A DNA stretch of 42,166 bases from Frankiales bacterium (GTDB taxonomy: Bacteria; Actinomycetota; Actinomycetes; Mycobacteriales; SCTD01). The notes under the pieces are model-generated. The model was given only the letters and a program-made list of their open reading frames with translations, made no database searches and was not told where the DNA came from. Where the stretch lies: positions 1-42,166 of the forward strand of contig JAODND010000072.1 in assembly GCA_025465465.1 (NCBI GenBank), read 5' to 3'. A program made the translations under genes and the position numbers. Within the stretch, counting starts at the first letter, position 1, and each line of letters begins with the position of its first letter. Shown piece by piece: positions 1 to 7,131 of the stretch.

Positions 1-107
1 GGGTACCCGCAGAGCTCCGCGATCGCCTGGCCGCTGCGGCCCGGGACCGCGGGACGACCACCTCGACGCTCATCCGCGAGGCCCTGGAGCGCTACCTGGC
101 GTCCTGA
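1..107 (+). CDS. C-terminal end of a ribbon-helix-helix (CopG-like) DNA-binding protein, partial
   Basis: The open frame running in from the left edge ends at TGA 105-107. Its last 34 residues have the ribbon-helix-helix layout: a basic and alanine-rich first helix (roughly ELRDRLAAAARDRG), a threonine-rich turn (TTTST), then the typical closing helix LIREALERYL. Such domains act as dimeric repressors, often as antitoxins of toxin-antitoxin pairs. No toxin gene follows on this strand, so an antitoxin role cannot be supported. The start lies outside the window. Confidence 0.6.
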   Translation, partial: VPAELRDRLAAAARDRGTTTSTLIREALERYLAS

Positions 108-315
108 TCCAGCGTGATCTCGGCGCAGGTCGCGCCAGTCAGCGCGGTCGGGATCAAGAACGATGCTTCTTCGCGACCCCGAGTCGGCGGTGGCCATGCG
201 CTCTCTCCGCTGCCTACGGAAGCGCACCTTGGGGCCGAGATTCATGGTTTGCAGCCTTGGCGTGTCATCGAACACTTGAGCGGCCAGCGGTCTACGCTGG
301 TCTCGGAGGCGAGCT

Positions 316-522
316 ATGGAGCCTATCCAGTCGGACGCCGTCGCAGGAGTTGCATACGACGCCCTGCGCCGAACTTTGATCGTCCAGTTCCGCCGCGGCG
401 GGCAGATCTACCGGTACTTCCAAGTTCCAGACTGGCTCTACCAAGGGCTTGTGCAGCAGCCGCACCCTTGGCGTCGTTGGGGCAAGACCGTGATGGCTCA
501 TGCGAGCGTCCGCCTCCGGTAG
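316..522 (+). CDS. KTSC-domain small protein
   Basis: This 68-residue protein carries the KTSC fold signature across its whole length: an N-terminal 'S.A..GVAYD' segment, a central strand with 'L.VQFRRGG.IYRYF.VP', an aromatic 'WLYQGL', and a basic C-terminus. KTSC domains are small and found alone or beside lysyl-tRNA synthetase-like or phage proteins; their biochemical role is unknown. A good ribosome-binding site (GGAGG, about 7 bases before the ATG) supports this start. The usual 'S.G.YFN..I' ending is replaced by 'PHPWRRWGKTVMAH', so the C-terminus diverges from the family pattern. Confidence 0.65.
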   Translation: MEPIQSDAVAGVAYDALRRTLIVQFRRGGQIYRYFQVPDWLYQGLVQQPHPWRRWGKTVMAHASVRLR

Positions 523-529
523 CCAGGCC

Positions 530-817
530 CTATTGGTTGTTGGCCGTGTCGCCTGGAGGCTTACGGCGCGACAAGACCGCGAGGCTGCCGTTGGGGCTAA
601 AGGCGGCCCAGACGTTCATCCCGACGATGGCGACCAACGCGACGCACCAGAAGATCAGGAATCCCGTAGTGCTGCCCTTACTCGTGTCGAAAGCGGTTAT
701 TGCGAAGATCAGCATCCCTGCGCCTATCAGCACGGAAAGGACAGCTGCGGGCTTGCTGGGCTTGTAGTTGTAGCCGGTCATGACGAGGTTGCTACCCACC
801 CGAGCGCTCCGGCTCAC
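530..817 (-). CDS. Small two-helix membrane protein
   Basis: The 95-residue product has two clear hydrophobic segments (around residues 24-43 and 52-71) joined by a short loop containing DTSKGS, with a basic C-terminal tail. The GTG start at 817 is chosen because a strong GGAGGAG ribosome-binding site sits about 5 bases upstream; an ATG at 781 is the alternative. No family is recognised. It is convergent with the KTSC gene, with only a few bases between the stops. It probably sits in the cytoplasmic membrane; function is unknown. Confidence 0.55.
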   Translation of the reverse strand: MSRSARVGSNLVMTGYNYKPSKPAAVLSVLIGAGMLIFAITAFDTSKGSTTGFLIFWCVALVAIVGMNVWAAFSPNGSLAVLSRRKPPGDTANNQ

Positions 818-1028
818 CTGCTCCTCCGGGGTCGAGAGCAGGCCACCGTGCGGTCGTGGGTGACCTGACCTGATCGCAGCTCAGCGTCAGAGCCAGTCCT
901 AACCCTCGTCGTCGTAGGAGCCATCTGATCGCGTAGGCTGCGGCCGCGTCGGTGAGGCACAGCAGAAGAATCGCGACCGACGTCACGAGCAAGTCGGGCC
1001 CGAGTCGTCCACCCTGGTCATGAGCCAC
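792..1028 (-). CDS. Possible small membrane protein (weak)
   Basis: This 78-residue reading frame holds one hydrophobic stretch (residues 13-35) followed by an RRRG basic patch, so it could encode a single-pass membrane protein. It begins at GTG 1028 with only a poor ribosome-binding site and overlaps the start of the downstream membrane-protein gene by 26 bases. The C-terminal half looks low in structure and is not convincingly coding. I keep it because nothing else explains 818-1028, but it could be spurious. Confidence 0.25.
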   Translation of the reverse strand: MAHDQGGRLGPDLLVTSVAILLLCLTDAAAAYAIRWLLRRRGLGLALTLSCDQVRSPTTARWPALDPGGAGEPERSGG

Positions 1029-1238
1029 AACACTCGACGTGGCTTCATGACGGCTAAGACGTCATTTCTTCGGACATCGACGGCGTCCCGGCGAACGTGA
1101 CCAGGTGTTCTCCATCGTTCGGGAACGGGCCTTATGAAGCCTCACCTCGCAGAATGCCGCGCTCCCCGGCGCGAGTGGATCGGACGCAATGGTCGATTTC
1201 ACGAGCACGTGCTGCGGGTAGGGCTCTAGCCTCCGAAG

Positions 1239-1790
1239 ATGAGCAGGCCACTCTCCGAGCATGAGCTTGTTCTGCGCGCTGGCACTCGGAAGCGTCATCT
1301 TCGTCTGTTGAGACCTGCAGCACTGTTCATAGTTGTCTGCTTCGTCGCGTGGGCTCAGCACATCTGGGTGTTGTCGGCAACATCGACGATCCTGTATCTG
1401 CTCGTGCTGACCCCAATGACCGTGATCTTCGTGAATCACACGGTCTCAGATGGCGTCTTCCAAGACCGCTCAGGCCGACGCCGATGGAGTTCCGGCGCCC
1501 TGTGGGGTACGGCGCTTGCTCTCGAAGCCGCAGTGCAGTTGATCTCGGCAGGGACGCTTTACCCCAGCCTCCACCGGAACGATCACGACGTGCCCGTGAT
1601 CGGCTGGGGCAGCGTCGCCGTTGGCGGCCTGATCGCCGCGGCTGTCGTCTCAGGCAGTAAGGCCTGGTCCAACGGAAGACCAGCCTCGGTTGCTTGGTGG
1701 CGCGGACTCGGGGCGGGTGTCCTGTTGGGCGGGCTCCTCTTTGTCGTGGCGGTCGTCGTCAGGTTCGATCACCATGGGTTTATGGGATGA
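1239..1790 (+). CDS. Hypothetical multi-pass membrane protein
   Basis: The 183-residue product has a basic N-terminus (RKRHLRLLR) and about four or five hydrophobic segments, near residues 25-40, 48-66, 87-104, 122-141 and 153-171. A polar loop between the second and third carries DRSGRRRW. This is a plausible small integral membrane protein with positively charged cytoplasmic loops. I do not recognise a family. The ATG at 1239 has a weak ribosome-binding site, so the exact start is uncertain. It stands alone and is convergent with the MFS gene 235 bp downstream; that gap shows no gene or clear terminator. Confidence 0.55.
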   Translation: MSRPLSEHELVLRAGTRKRHLRLLRPAALFIVVCFVAWAQHIWVLSATSTILYLLVLTPMTVIFVNHTVSDGVFQDRSGRRRWSSGALWGTALALEAAVQLISAGTLYPSLHRNDHDVPVIGWGSVAVGGLIAAAVVSGSKAWSNGRPASVAWWRGLGAGVLLGGLLFVVAVVVRFDHHGFMG

Positions 1791-2025
1791 GCTTCTGACC
1801 CAGCCCCGACACCACAACTCGTCGAAGGACTTGGAGTTCAAGGGTCTGAGCGAACTTCGTGTAGGGCGTCGCTACCCGGCCCAGCATCGTGATCGAGAGA
1901 TCGCGCTCCTCGCTGTCCTCCCGTCGAAGCGACAGACGAAGAACGACAGGTCTTCGCGGTTCGCGCGACCTCGTCGGGAAGTGCTCCGGGGGCTGAGTGG
2001 CCTCAACCTCCCGATGGTGACGTTC

Positions 2026-3300
2026 CTAAGGCTGAGGGATCTGGGACATCTGGTCTTCACGGTCGCCGGTACGGCCCTGTCCGCCGGGGCCATAGAGATG
2101 GAGACCACGGATCGGGCCGCGCGTGGCGCCGACGAGGAAGGTGAGGAGGCAGAGGCCGGCAGCGCCCAGCTCGACAGATCGGACGCCGAGGTAGTGAGTG
2201 AGCGGCCCGACGATGATCTGCCCGATGGGCATGGCGACGAAGCTGAAGAACCCGTCAATCGCCATGATCCGCGAGAGCATCCGCTCGGGCACCTTCTCCT
2301 GCACGGTCAGGCCCCACGCAAGGTTGATAACCGCGCTCCCGCATCCCGCCATGAAGAAGGCTGCCGCGAGCGGAACGGTATGAGTCCACAGAGCCAAGAC
2401 CACCATGGGGACCGCCGTGGTGACGAAGCCGAACTGGGCGGCCAGCAGTGGGCGTCGTATCGTGACGCGTGCGAGCAAGAACGCGAACATGAATAGCCCG
2501 AGCGCCTCGGCAGCGCGCGCGTACCCCAGACCACTGCTTCCGACGGTGCCCTTTGCGATGACCGGCCCAAGCACGTCGAGCGACCCTGCCGTGAGTGCGT
2601 TGAAGGCAAGGGAACAGCAGGCGACGGGGATCACCCACCCCAAGCTGTAGGCGTAGCTCCAACCGGCCCTGAAGTCCGCCAATACGCTGGTCTTCTCACC
2701 GAGCCTGTCCCTGGGCGGCAGACGAAGCAGGGTGAGAAAATACGCCGCCCAGAGGTAGGTCCCTGCGTCGATCGCCAGTGCCCACCCCGGCCCGCTGGTG
2801 GCCACCAGGACGCCCGCCGCCGCGGGGCCGATGACCCTCAGCGCGCTGTGCGCCTGGCTGAGCAGCAGGAACCCGGCCTTGCGCTCGGACTCGGGCAGCA
2901 GCGTCGGCACCATGCCGTGGAAGGCCGGATAACTGACCGAGGCCGCAGTGCCGCTGACGAAGCGCAGCACAGCGAGCTGCCAGATGTGGGCCGAGTTGGT
3001 GAGCAGTAGAACAGCCATCGTGAGCTGTGTGATGCCCTGGGTGAGGTTGCAGCCTCCCAGGACCAATGCGCGAGGAAGGCGGTCGGACAGCGCGCCGCCT
3101 AGCAGCATGAACGTCACCATCGGCACCGTCCAGGCCGCCACGACCAGGCCCAGCGCGGTGGGCGAGCGGTCGATCTGGAGCACCGCGAACGCCAGGGCGA
3201 TCCCCGACATCGACGTGCCTGCCCCGTTGATGGTTTCGCCGAAGAAGAACCGTCGGAAGTTCCGGTGACCGAGAGGCGTCAGGCGGCCAGTGGCGGTCAT
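2026..3300 (-). CDS. Major facilitator superfamily exporter
   Basis: The roughly 424-residue protein has the twelve-helix pattern of an MFS drug or siderophore exporter of the EntS/MFS_3 type. The N-terminus reads 'LGHRNFRRFFFGETINGAG', typical for this subfamily. The loop between helices 2 and 3 contains the signature 'GGALSDRLPRALVL', and a short cytoplasmic loop separates the two halves (DRLGEKTSVLADFRAGW). Such proteins use the proton gradient to export small hydrophobic compounds; the substrate is not evident. The ATG at 3300 is preferred because the family motif starts immediately after it; a GTG at 3339 would add 13 residues. The gene is not in an operon. Confidence 0.85.
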   Translation of the reverse strand: MTATGRLTPLGHRNFRRFFFGETINGAGTSMSGIALAFAVLQIDRSPTALGLVVAAWTVPMVTFMLLGGALSDRLPRALVLGGCNLTQGITQLTMAVLLLTNSAHIWQLAVLRFVSGTAASVSYPAFHGMVPTLLPESERKAGFLLLSQAHSALRVIGPAAAGVLVATSGPGWALAIDAGTYLWAAYFLTLLRLPPRDRLGEKTSVLADFRAGWSYAYSLGWVIPVACCSLAFNALTAGSLDVLGPVIAKGTVGSSGLGYARAAEALGLFMFAFLLARVTIRRPLLAAQFGFVTTAVPMVVLALWTHTVPLAAAFFMAGCGSAVINLAWGLTVQEKVPERMLSRIMAIDGFFSFVAMPIGQIIVGPLTHYLGVRSVELGAAGLCLLTFLVGATRGPIRGLHLYGPGGQGRTGDREDQMSQIPQP

Positions 3301-3436
3301 CCCGCGAGGCCCCGGTAGGTCACGGTCAAAGGCTTGCACACCCCGGTCTTTTGATGATGCGGAGGAGCTCTGGGCACCTGCCTGTTGTCGGGCTGACCCA
3401 GCACTTCTCCGCCGCTCCTCCTGGCATCATTCTGAG

Positions 3437-4018
3437 ATGTCCAGGGACCCGAAGCGGGGATGGGAGTGGGTGGCCCCCGCCGAGTGGCCCGCCGCGCCGG
3501 AGGGATTTCATCCTCCACCCGGCTGGGAGCCGGACCCAGGCTGGCCGTCAGTACCCCCCTCTCACGTCTTCTGGCAGCGGACGAAACGTGGCGTCCGGAT
3601 GCGGCGCCTCAAGTTCCTGCTGGTCGCCTTGGCCGTGCTCATCCCGGGCGCCTGTACCGTCGCTGCCGTCGTCGGCCCACCGTGCTTCTTCGACCCTCCG
3701 CCTGGCGATCAACTGTCCCTCGAGGTGTTGAACGACTCGAAGGCCCAAGTGGCTGTGGTGGACTGCCTCAACGACCGCTGTTCCAGCGCACAAAGTCGTA
3801 CCCTCGTTCCCGCCGGAGCGAAGGCCTCGATGCCTCTGGAGGGTTGCCAGGGCGGGACGATGGGTGTCCTCGACCCTGCCACGGACAACCTCACGGGCTG
3901 CATCGCGGAGCCGACCGAGAACTCTGACTTCCGGTTACCGCCCGTGTCAGTCTCGGCCGCTCGGGCCTGCACCAAGTCCGTCAAGGGTCAGCACGTCAAG
4001 CAGGCAACACCGCCGTGA
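3437..4018 (+). CDS. Membrane-anchored actinobacterial protein with a W/P-rich N-terminal motif
   Basis: This 193-residue protein begins with a cytoplasmic tryptophan- and proline-rich segment (PPPGWEPDPGWP ... FW), a short motif repeated before membrane anchors in many actinobacterial proteins (DUF2510-like). One transmembrane helix follows at about residues 57-76, with an RRLK stop on its inner side. The outer domain of about 115 residues holds several cysteines (near CFFDPP, DCLNDRC, EGCQGG, GCIAE, RACTK), suggesting disulfide bonds outside the membrane. The ATG at 3437 is chosen because the motif starts right after it; longer upstream extensions have no family resemblance. Function is unknown. 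Confidence 0.65.
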   Translation: MSRDPKRGWEWVAPAEWPAAPEGFHPPPGWEPDPGWPSVPPSHVFWQRTKRGVRMRRLKFLLVALAVLIPGACTVAAVVGPPCFFDPPPGDQLSLEVLNDSKAQVAVVDCLNDRCSSAQSRTLVPAGAKASMPLEGCQGGTMGVLDPATDNLTGCIAEPTENSDFRLPPVSVSAARACTKSVKGQHVKQATPP

Positions 4019-4096
4019 CCCCTTGCGTGATCTGACAGGTGGAGAGCGGTTGCGCCCCACCCTGACCTTCAGCGCCGGCCGTCGAGATAGTCCGTC

Positions 4097-4216
4097 GTTA
4101 CCCGCTCGACCGAACGAGCCTCGATCGGGAGCGCCCGCGACAGGTACCACGACGCCCAAACCGAGTCCCTGATCGGCCTCTACAAAGCAGAACTCGTCCA
4201 CTACCAAGGACCGTGG
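4097..4216 (+). mobile_element. Remnant of an IS3-family transposase (orfB C-terminal part)
   Basis: Read from 4097, the frame gives a fragment with 'TERASIGSARDRYHDAQTES' followed by 'LIGLYKAELVHYQGPW'. This matches the end of the integrase core of IS3-family OrfB proteins, where the consensus is SIGSVGDSYDNALAES then xxGLYKxELxxxxGPW, the glutamate of AES being the last DDE catalytic residue. The residues between TER and SIGS seem to be deleted, and downstream of GPW the frame no longer matches. No terminal inverted repeats or first ORF remain. It is a dead fossil marking past insertion-sequence activity. Confidence 0.7.
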
Positions 4217-4391
4217 TCAGTCCTCGGACTTCAGCCCTCGCAAGATGAGTCCAAACATGTCGAACCGCCAAGGCGGCAGCGACGCGCGGTCGGCGTTCCC
4301 CTTCCGCTCGGTCGCATCCTGCTCGTTGGCGGCGGCAAGGTGCAGTCTCGTGCAGGCAGGGCATCTGTAGACGTCGGTACACGGCCAATTG
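4217..4391. other. Short decayed interval without a confident gene
   Basis: Between the transposase fossil and the SnoaL-like gene, the minus strand carries a reading frame ending at 4217 with a cysteine-containing segment (PCTDVYRCPACTRLHL) and a tryptophan/phenylalanine-rich tail ending GLKSED. It has no start codon outside the neighbouring gene and no ribosome-binding site. It may be the C-terminal scrap of a lost gene with a small zinc-binding motif, or chance. Confidence 0.25.
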
Positions 4392-4778
4392 TCAGCGCAT
4401 GGACCGCTCGCGAACCTCGAGCACTTGGATCTCCAAGATTCGCTCGTCTTCCACTCGGTACATCGCCAGCCACTCGACCGCCCGTTGGGTGGGGGCCGCC
4501 AGCGGCCGGCTCTGCTCCTCGTCGGCAATCGTCCCGGCAGCGAAAGCGCGGAGGACGACGCAGCCCCCTACCTCGATACTCTCCTGCACGCTGATGGACC
4601 AGTCCGGGCGCATCTGCGCCTGCCACTGATAGAAGGCTCGGAGGGCCGTGACGTCGCCGGGCCAGCCGTGCCCGCCGCCTCGGTAGTCGACTGAGACGAG
4701 CTCGTCGAGCGCACTGATGTCGCGACGGTTCACGACGCGTTCCAGGTAGTCGCGGACAAACCCAGACGACGTAGTCAT
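4392..4778 (-). CDS. SnoaL-like polyketide-cyclase-family protein (NTF2-like fold)
   Basis: The 128-residue product has the SnoaL/NTF2-like pattern: an N-terminal helix 'VRDYLERVVNRRDISALDELV', then a strand 'VSVDYRGGG', a helix 'LRAFYQWQAQMRPDW', and a C-terminal beta sheet with 'EWLAMYRVEDERILEIQVL'. Family members are small enzymes or ligand-binding proteins with a conical cavity; the substrate here is unknown. The ATG at 4776-4778 overlaps the TGA of an upstream acetyltransferase remnant (ATGA), so the gene was once the second of a coupled pair. Its own frame is intact. Confidence 0.75.
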   Translation of the reverse strand: MTTSSGFVRDYLERVVNRRDISALDELVSVDYRGGGHGWPGDVTALRAFYQWQAQMRPDWSISVQESIEVGGCVVLRAFAAGTIADEEQSRPLAAPTQRAVEWLAMYRVEDERILEIQVLEVRERSMR

Positions 4779-4965
4779 GTCCGCAGTGTGCCCGAGCCGG
4801 ATGCAAGCGGATGTCGGTAGCGGACCTCCGAAAGAGCCACCGTGCCTCGAAGCTCGCTCTCTTCGTGGCGCCGTCCACATGCCACCCGAGCCTTTGGTAG
4901 AACGCACGTGCCCGCTCACTTGTGTGCAGGACCCAGAGCGTGGCCTCGTCGAAGTCTCCGCGCAT
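4775..4965 (-). pseudogene. GNAT acetyltransferase remnant, truncated and frameshifted
   Basis: The first part reads 'EATLWVLHTSERARAFYQRLGW..DGATK', the classic C-terminal third of a GNAT N-acetyltransferase (helix 4 to strand 7). Near 4840-4855 the match moves to another frame, which continues 'GTVALSEVRYRHPL' and ends with TGA overlapping the ATG of the SnoaL-like gene. Upstream of 4990 the frame is closed by a stop and no acetyl-CoA binding motif is visible, so the N-terminal two-thirds are missing. One frameshift alone could be a sequencing error, but loss of the N-terminus makes a pseudogene more likely. Confidence 0.65.
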
Positions 4966-5169
4966 GAGGCCACCCCGGCGTCGTGCACCTCATCTAGCTG
5001 GTGGGCAGCGGCGCCTCCGACCACCATGTGCATAAGGTGCGTGTCCCCCTCGGACACGCAGAGTCGAGGTCCCGCCATTCAGCGCGGACGGGTGAAACGA
5101 CGCCTTACCGGCGCTGCTGTCCCCGTTGCACGACCCGTGGATCCCTCGTACGGAGTACGCAGGCCACGC

Positions 5170-5183
5170 GGGACCTTCGCCTC
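5170..5183 (+). promoter_or_regulatory. DosR-box-like site upstream of the cytochrome b operon
   Basis: The sequence GGGAC-CTTC-GCCTC matches the DosR consensus GGGAC-N4-GTCCC in the complete left half and at three of five positions in the right half, with the correct four-base spacer. It lies about 75 bases before the first ATG of the cytochrome operon, in an otherwise gene-free gap. Binding is inferred only from the motif and gene context. Confidence 0.4.
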
Positions 5184-5256
5184 TACGGATCTGTCCTCCG
5201 AGACACGACGATGAGCGTGTCCTTCCGATGACCGGGAGGCAGCGAAGGACGCACCC

Positions 5257-5433
5257 ATGATGCCCCTGCAGTTGCTGGCTACCAGTCCGGTGAACCTGAA
5301 CCACCGAGGGCACTACCTGCACTGGGGGGTCATCCAGATCTCGGTGGCGAACCTGGTCGTCATCAGCCTGATGCTGCTGCTCTTCGCGGCGGCGCTGCTC
5401 CTGCCCTTCCCGAAGGGCAGGGCGTCGCGATGA
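5257..5433 (+). CDS. 58-residue single-pass membrane protein, first gene of the cytochrome b operon
   Basis: The product has a histidine-rich N-terminal segment (NLNHRGHYLHWG), one transmembrane helix at about residues 26-50 and a short basic tail (KGRASR). A GAAGGA ribosome-binding site lies about 9 bases before the ATG. The stop overlaps the next start (ATGA at 5430-5433), so it is translationally coupled to the cytochrome b gene. It is probably a small structural subunit of the same complex. The histidines and tryptophan just outside the helix could contact heme or quinone, but this is inference. A second ATG directly follows the first. Confidence 0.7.
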   Translation: MMPLQLLATSPVNLNHRGHYLHWGVIQISVANLVVISLMLLLFAAALLLPFPKGRASR

Positions 5434-6107
5434 CCCTCCTCGAGGACCCCACCGGCCCACAGGGTCCTCTCCGCGCGGCGACGTGGACGGGGCGTTTGAG
5501 GGATCGCGCGACCAAGAGCTTCCCGCCCGAGCAGCTGCTGCCCGACAGGCAGCCCATCTACGTCGCCTCGTGGATCTACGTGTTCGGGGTCGCGACGATC
5601 GCGGCGTTCCTGGTCGTCCTGGCCACGGGAACTCTCCTTGCCGTTCAGGGTCCGCAGTGGTGGCACCGTTCGGGGACGGGGCACTACGTGAACAGCCTGC
5701 ACCTGTGGAGTGTCGAGCTGTTCATGGCGTTCATGGTCATCCACCTGTGGGGCAAGTTCTGGATGGCCGCCTGGCGCGGCAAGCGCGCCATGACCTGGGT
5801 CACCGGCGCTGTGTGCTTCTTCGGGTCGATCGGGACCGCCTTCACCGGGTACTTGGTGCAGTCCAACTTCGACTCCCAGTTCATCAGCACACAGGCCAAG
5901 GACGGCCTGAACTCCGTAGGGATCGGATCGCGCTTCAACGTGATGGACTTCGGCCAGATGCTGATGTGGCACATCTTCCTGCTCCCTCTCATCGTCGGGG
6001 CAGTGGTCCTCGTGCACGTCCTCCAGGTCCGCCGTCGCGGGGTTGTCCCACCGTTCCTTGTCCACCCCATCGACCTGCCGGCCGCGCCCGACCGAGCTCG
6101 GCCGTGA
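5430..6107 (+). CDS. Cytochrome b6-like N-terminal-domain protein (four-helix diheme cytochrome b)
   Basis: The 225-residue protein is a stand-alone cytochrome b N-terminal domain with four helices. Two heme-ligand pairs are visible: His91 and His105 (13 residues between) and His181 and His196 (14 between). The 14-residue spacing of the second pair is typical of cytochrome b6 rather than mitochondrial-type b. It lacks the C-terminal PEWY domain (subunit IV), and no Rieske or c-type cytochrome gene is adjacent. It likely moves electrons across the cytoplasmic membrane between quinol and an unknown partner. It overlaps the upstream gene by ATGA and the downstream gene by GTGA, giving a tightly coupled three-gene operon behind a DosR-like box. 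Confidence 0.85.
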   Translation: MTLLEDPTGPQGPLRAATWTGRLRDRATKSFPPEQLLPDRQPIYVASWIYVFGVATIAAFLVVLATGTLLAVQGPQWWHRSGTGHYVNSLHLWSVELFMAFMVIHLWGKFWMAAWRGKRAMTWVTGAVCFFGSIGTAFTGYLVQSNFDSQFISTQAKDGLNSVGIGSRFNVMDFGQMLMWHIFLLPLIVGAVVLVHVLQVRRRGVVPPFLVHPIDLPAAPDRARP

Positions 6108-7096
6108 CGACCACGGCGCCCGTCGCCAGCTCTCCTGTTGTGAGGGCGGAGCGCGCACCGCAACCCTCCGACGGGTCGTGGCAGGGCAGGAACCGCGAGT
6201 ACGACCTGCTCAAGGAGTTCGTTGTCGCGCTCGTCGTCGTGGCGCTGCTGGCCGCTGGCTTGGCAGCGCTGTTCTCCTCACCCGACGAGCACCAGGTCAC
6301 GCTGACCTCGTGGAGCACCGCGGCGCCCACGGACTTCGTCGCCACCGCAGCCACCGAGCTCGACGGAACGAGCGGCACCGCCACTTACGGCGCCCCGTAC
6401 ACCCGCACTCCCGACGCCGCCCAGAAGATCGGACCCGTCTCGCTCCAGCACATCGCGGGAGTCACCCATCCCATCAACACCTCCACCGACTTCATCACCG
6501 GCCCCCTCGCCAGCCTTCCCGGCGACCCGACCGTCAGCGCGGCCCTGGCGCAGTGGACGGCGGCCAGCGCCGCCCAGCAGCAAAGCTGGTCCGGCAGCTA
6601 CGACGCGGCGCTGCAGAAGGCTGCCGGCAATGACCCTGCCAAGGTGGCACCCGGCAGCTACGGACCGGTTCCCACGATGTTGACGGGCCTGCTGCGACTG
6701 GCCCAGGCCGGTCGCCTGGACGGTGCCCTGCTGCTGCAAGGCAGCTTCTACCAGACCGACTACACCAAGCCGCTGCTGTTCATCGCCGACGGCAGCTACC
6801 TCGCCGACAAGGGCGGCGCGGAGCACCTCGCTGGTGAGCAGTGGGGGATGATGAACGAGACCGGCAGCTATCCCGGCCAGGCCTGGTTGTGGCTCTACAC
6901 CTTCTGGTACCAGGTCAAGCCCTTCTCCACCTCTGGCAACGCTGACGCGCTCGTGATGGTCGTCATGACCGTCCTCAGCATCGGGCTGATCAGCGTCCCG
7001 TTCCTGCCGGGCATCCGGTCCATCCCGAAGTGGATCCCCGTGCACCGGATCATCTGGCGCGACTACTACCGCAACACCGGCAGCAGCACCTCCTGA
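6104..7096 (+). CDS. Conserved-looking two-helix membrane protein, third subunit of the cytochrome b operon
   Basis: The GTG at 6104 overlaps the TGA of the cytochrome b gene. The 330-residue product has a cytoplasmic N-terminus, a helix at about 39-57 following REYDLLKEF, an external domain of roughly 220 residues, a second helix at about 283-302, and a 26-residue tail (IPKWIPVHRIIWRDYYR). It has no CXXCH heme motif, no Rieske cysteine-histidine pairs and no cupredoxin ligands. The last helix and tail resemble the end of a cytochrome b subunit in style only. I do not recognise a characterised family. Its strict coupling suggests an obligate partner of the b6-like protein, perhaps forming the outer part of the complex. 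Confidence 0.75.
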   Translation: MTTTAPVASSPVVRAERAPQPSDGSWQGRNREYDLLKEFVVALVVVALLAAGLAALFSSPDEHQVTLTSWSTAAPTDFVATAATELDGTSGTATYGAPYTRTPDAAQKIGPVSLQHIAGVTHPINTSTDFITGPLASLPGDPTVSAALAQWTAASAAQQQSWSGSYDAALQKAAGNDPAKVAPGSYGPVPTMLTGLLRLAQAGRLDGALLLQGSFYQTDYTKPLLFIADGSYLADKGGAEHLAGEQWGMMNETGSYPGQAWLWLYTFWYQVKPFSTSGNADALVMVVMTVLSIGLISVPFLPGIRSIPKWIPVHRIIWRDYYRNTGSSTS

Positions 7097-7131
7097 TCGG
7101 ATCGACAGTCTGCCGCACATTGAGCTGGCGG

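Noticed and set aside
1..522. Toxin-antitoxin pair at the left edge
   Set aside because: The ribbon-helix-helix tail is followed by a KTSC-domain gene 208 bases later, not by a toxin; no overlap or operon spacing is present.
5483..6103. Long extension of the 330-residue protein upstream through the cytochrome b gene
   Set aside because: The extension lies in another frame inside a clear cytochrome b coding region and is arginine/proline-rich, as frame shadows are; the GTG at 6104 overlaps the cytochrome stop and gives a sensible membrane-protein start.
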